Below the pieces are notes generated by a model. The model had not been told where the DNA came from, ran no database searches, and saw only the letters and a program-made list of their open reading frames with translations. This document shows, piece by piece, positions 5,761 through 5,934 of a stretch of 5,934 nucleotides of DNA (its first letter is position 1; each line of letters opens with the position of its first letter). This DNA is from JBJXFY01 sp046155815. Lineage in GTDB: Bacteria; Verrucomicrobiota; Verrucomicrobiia; Limisphaerales; CAIMTB01. The translations under genes were made by a program, and so were the position numbers. Location: positions 1 through 5,934 of the forward strand of contig JBJXFY010000024.1 of NCBI GenBank assembly GCA_046155815.1. The letters are read 5' to 3'.

Positions 5761-5934
5761 ATGAACACGCCGTCCAACCCTCATGCCGCCCCGACTCCAC
5801 CCCAAGACCCCGCCCCCGGCAAGCCCGCGCCGCCGCCGCCCGCCCGCCTCCGCTACGCCCTCGGCCTCGACGTGGACCTCCACTTCGTCGTCACGGCGAT
5901 CCAGTGCGGCCACGGCCCGATCCCGCCCGCCCAG
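5761..5934 (+). CDS. IS110-family-like transposase, N-terminal part (cut by window end)
   Basis: Fifty-eight codons are present and the frame is open at the window edge. Residues 1-28 are a low-complexity Pro/Ala-rich leader. From residue 31 the text reads RYALGLDVDLHFVVTAIQCG. This fits the first strand of the DEDD RuvC-like catalytic domain of IS110 transposases, with Asp37 in the position of the first catalytic acid. The continuation GHGPIPPAQ also matches remembered verrucomicrobial IS110-type proteins. The remaining catalytic acids and the C-terminal Ser-containing domain would lie outside the window, so completeness cannot be judged. The ATG at 5761 is the first start in frame after the hairpin and has no ribosome binding site, which is common for insertion-sequence genes. 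An opposite-strand frame over the same bases looks like an Arg/Gly-rich shadow. IS110 enzymes act with a bridge RNA made from a non-coding end. Confidence 0.6.
   Translation, partial: MNTPSNPHAAPTPPQDPAPGKPAPPPPARLRYALGLDVDLHFVVTAIQCGHGPIPPAQ

Larger units (their letters stand above)
5707..5934 (+). mobile_element. Left part of an IS110-family-like insertion sequence (right end outside window)
   Basis: The element is inferred from the transposase N-terminus at 5761. Its left boundary is uncertain. The break in the attC-like pairing at 5706/5707 is one candidate junction, giving a left non-coding end of only 54 bp, which is short as in the IS1111 subgroup. If the boundary lies further left (up to about 5594), the left end would be longer and could encode a bridge RNA as in IS110 proper. 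IS110 elements lack ordinary terminal inverted repeats and target duplications, so the end cannot be read from sequence alone. Confidence 0.4.

Noticed and set aside
5638..5913. A 91-residue minus-strand frame at the right end.
   Set aside because: Gly/Arg-rich and opposite to the transposase-like frame and the attC-like structure; no motif visible.
1..5934. CRISPR array or tandem direct repeats.
   Set aside because: No regularly spaced repeats of 20 or more bases were seen on reading both strands.

Overview
The window is GC-rich bacterial DNA. The protein flavour suggests Verrucomicrobiota (for example Opitutaceae or a related family). That placement rests on remembered resemblance of the integrase remnant, the VIT-like protein and the transposase N-terminus to proteins from that phylum. 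It is an inference; no search was run.

Layout, left to right. A complete tRNA-Cys(GCA) lies at 55-126 (+). A 31-bp imperfect palindrome follows at 183-213, then the N-terminal remnant of a tyrosine-recombinase-type integrase (+). The integrase stops abruptly near 596, where it meets the tail of a broken cation:proton antiporter gene (-). From 5006 leftwards runs a tight minus-strand gene series: a SulP anion transporter with a STAS domain, a LOG-like TIGR00730 Rossmann protein, a VIT1/CCC1-like membrane protein, a small exported beta-barrel-like protein, and the antiporter pseudogene. Gaps after the SulP gene are 47, 10, 5 and 3 nt, so one transcript from upstream of SulP is likely. Three of the five are membrane transporters (one of them dead) and one looks like an outer-membrane protein, so the shared theme is ion or solute movement. 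No specific pathway is proven.

The right end (5007-5934) is decayed and mobile. It holds a non-coding SulP leader with small palindromes, a REP-like hairpin, and a GtrA-like C-terminal fragment with an internal TAG (-). Next comes a structured sequence resembling about two thirds of an integron attC site (5636-5711). The window ends in the start of an IS110-family-like transposase (+), cut by the window edge.

The most interesting places are the two mobile scars. One is the tRNA-Cys/integrase relic on the left. The other is the attC-like structure directly upstream of the IS110-like transposase on the right. The latter could be an attC split by an IS1111-type insertion, or the insertion sequence's own structured left end, possibly a bridge-RNA region. 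No clearly new, intact system is visible.
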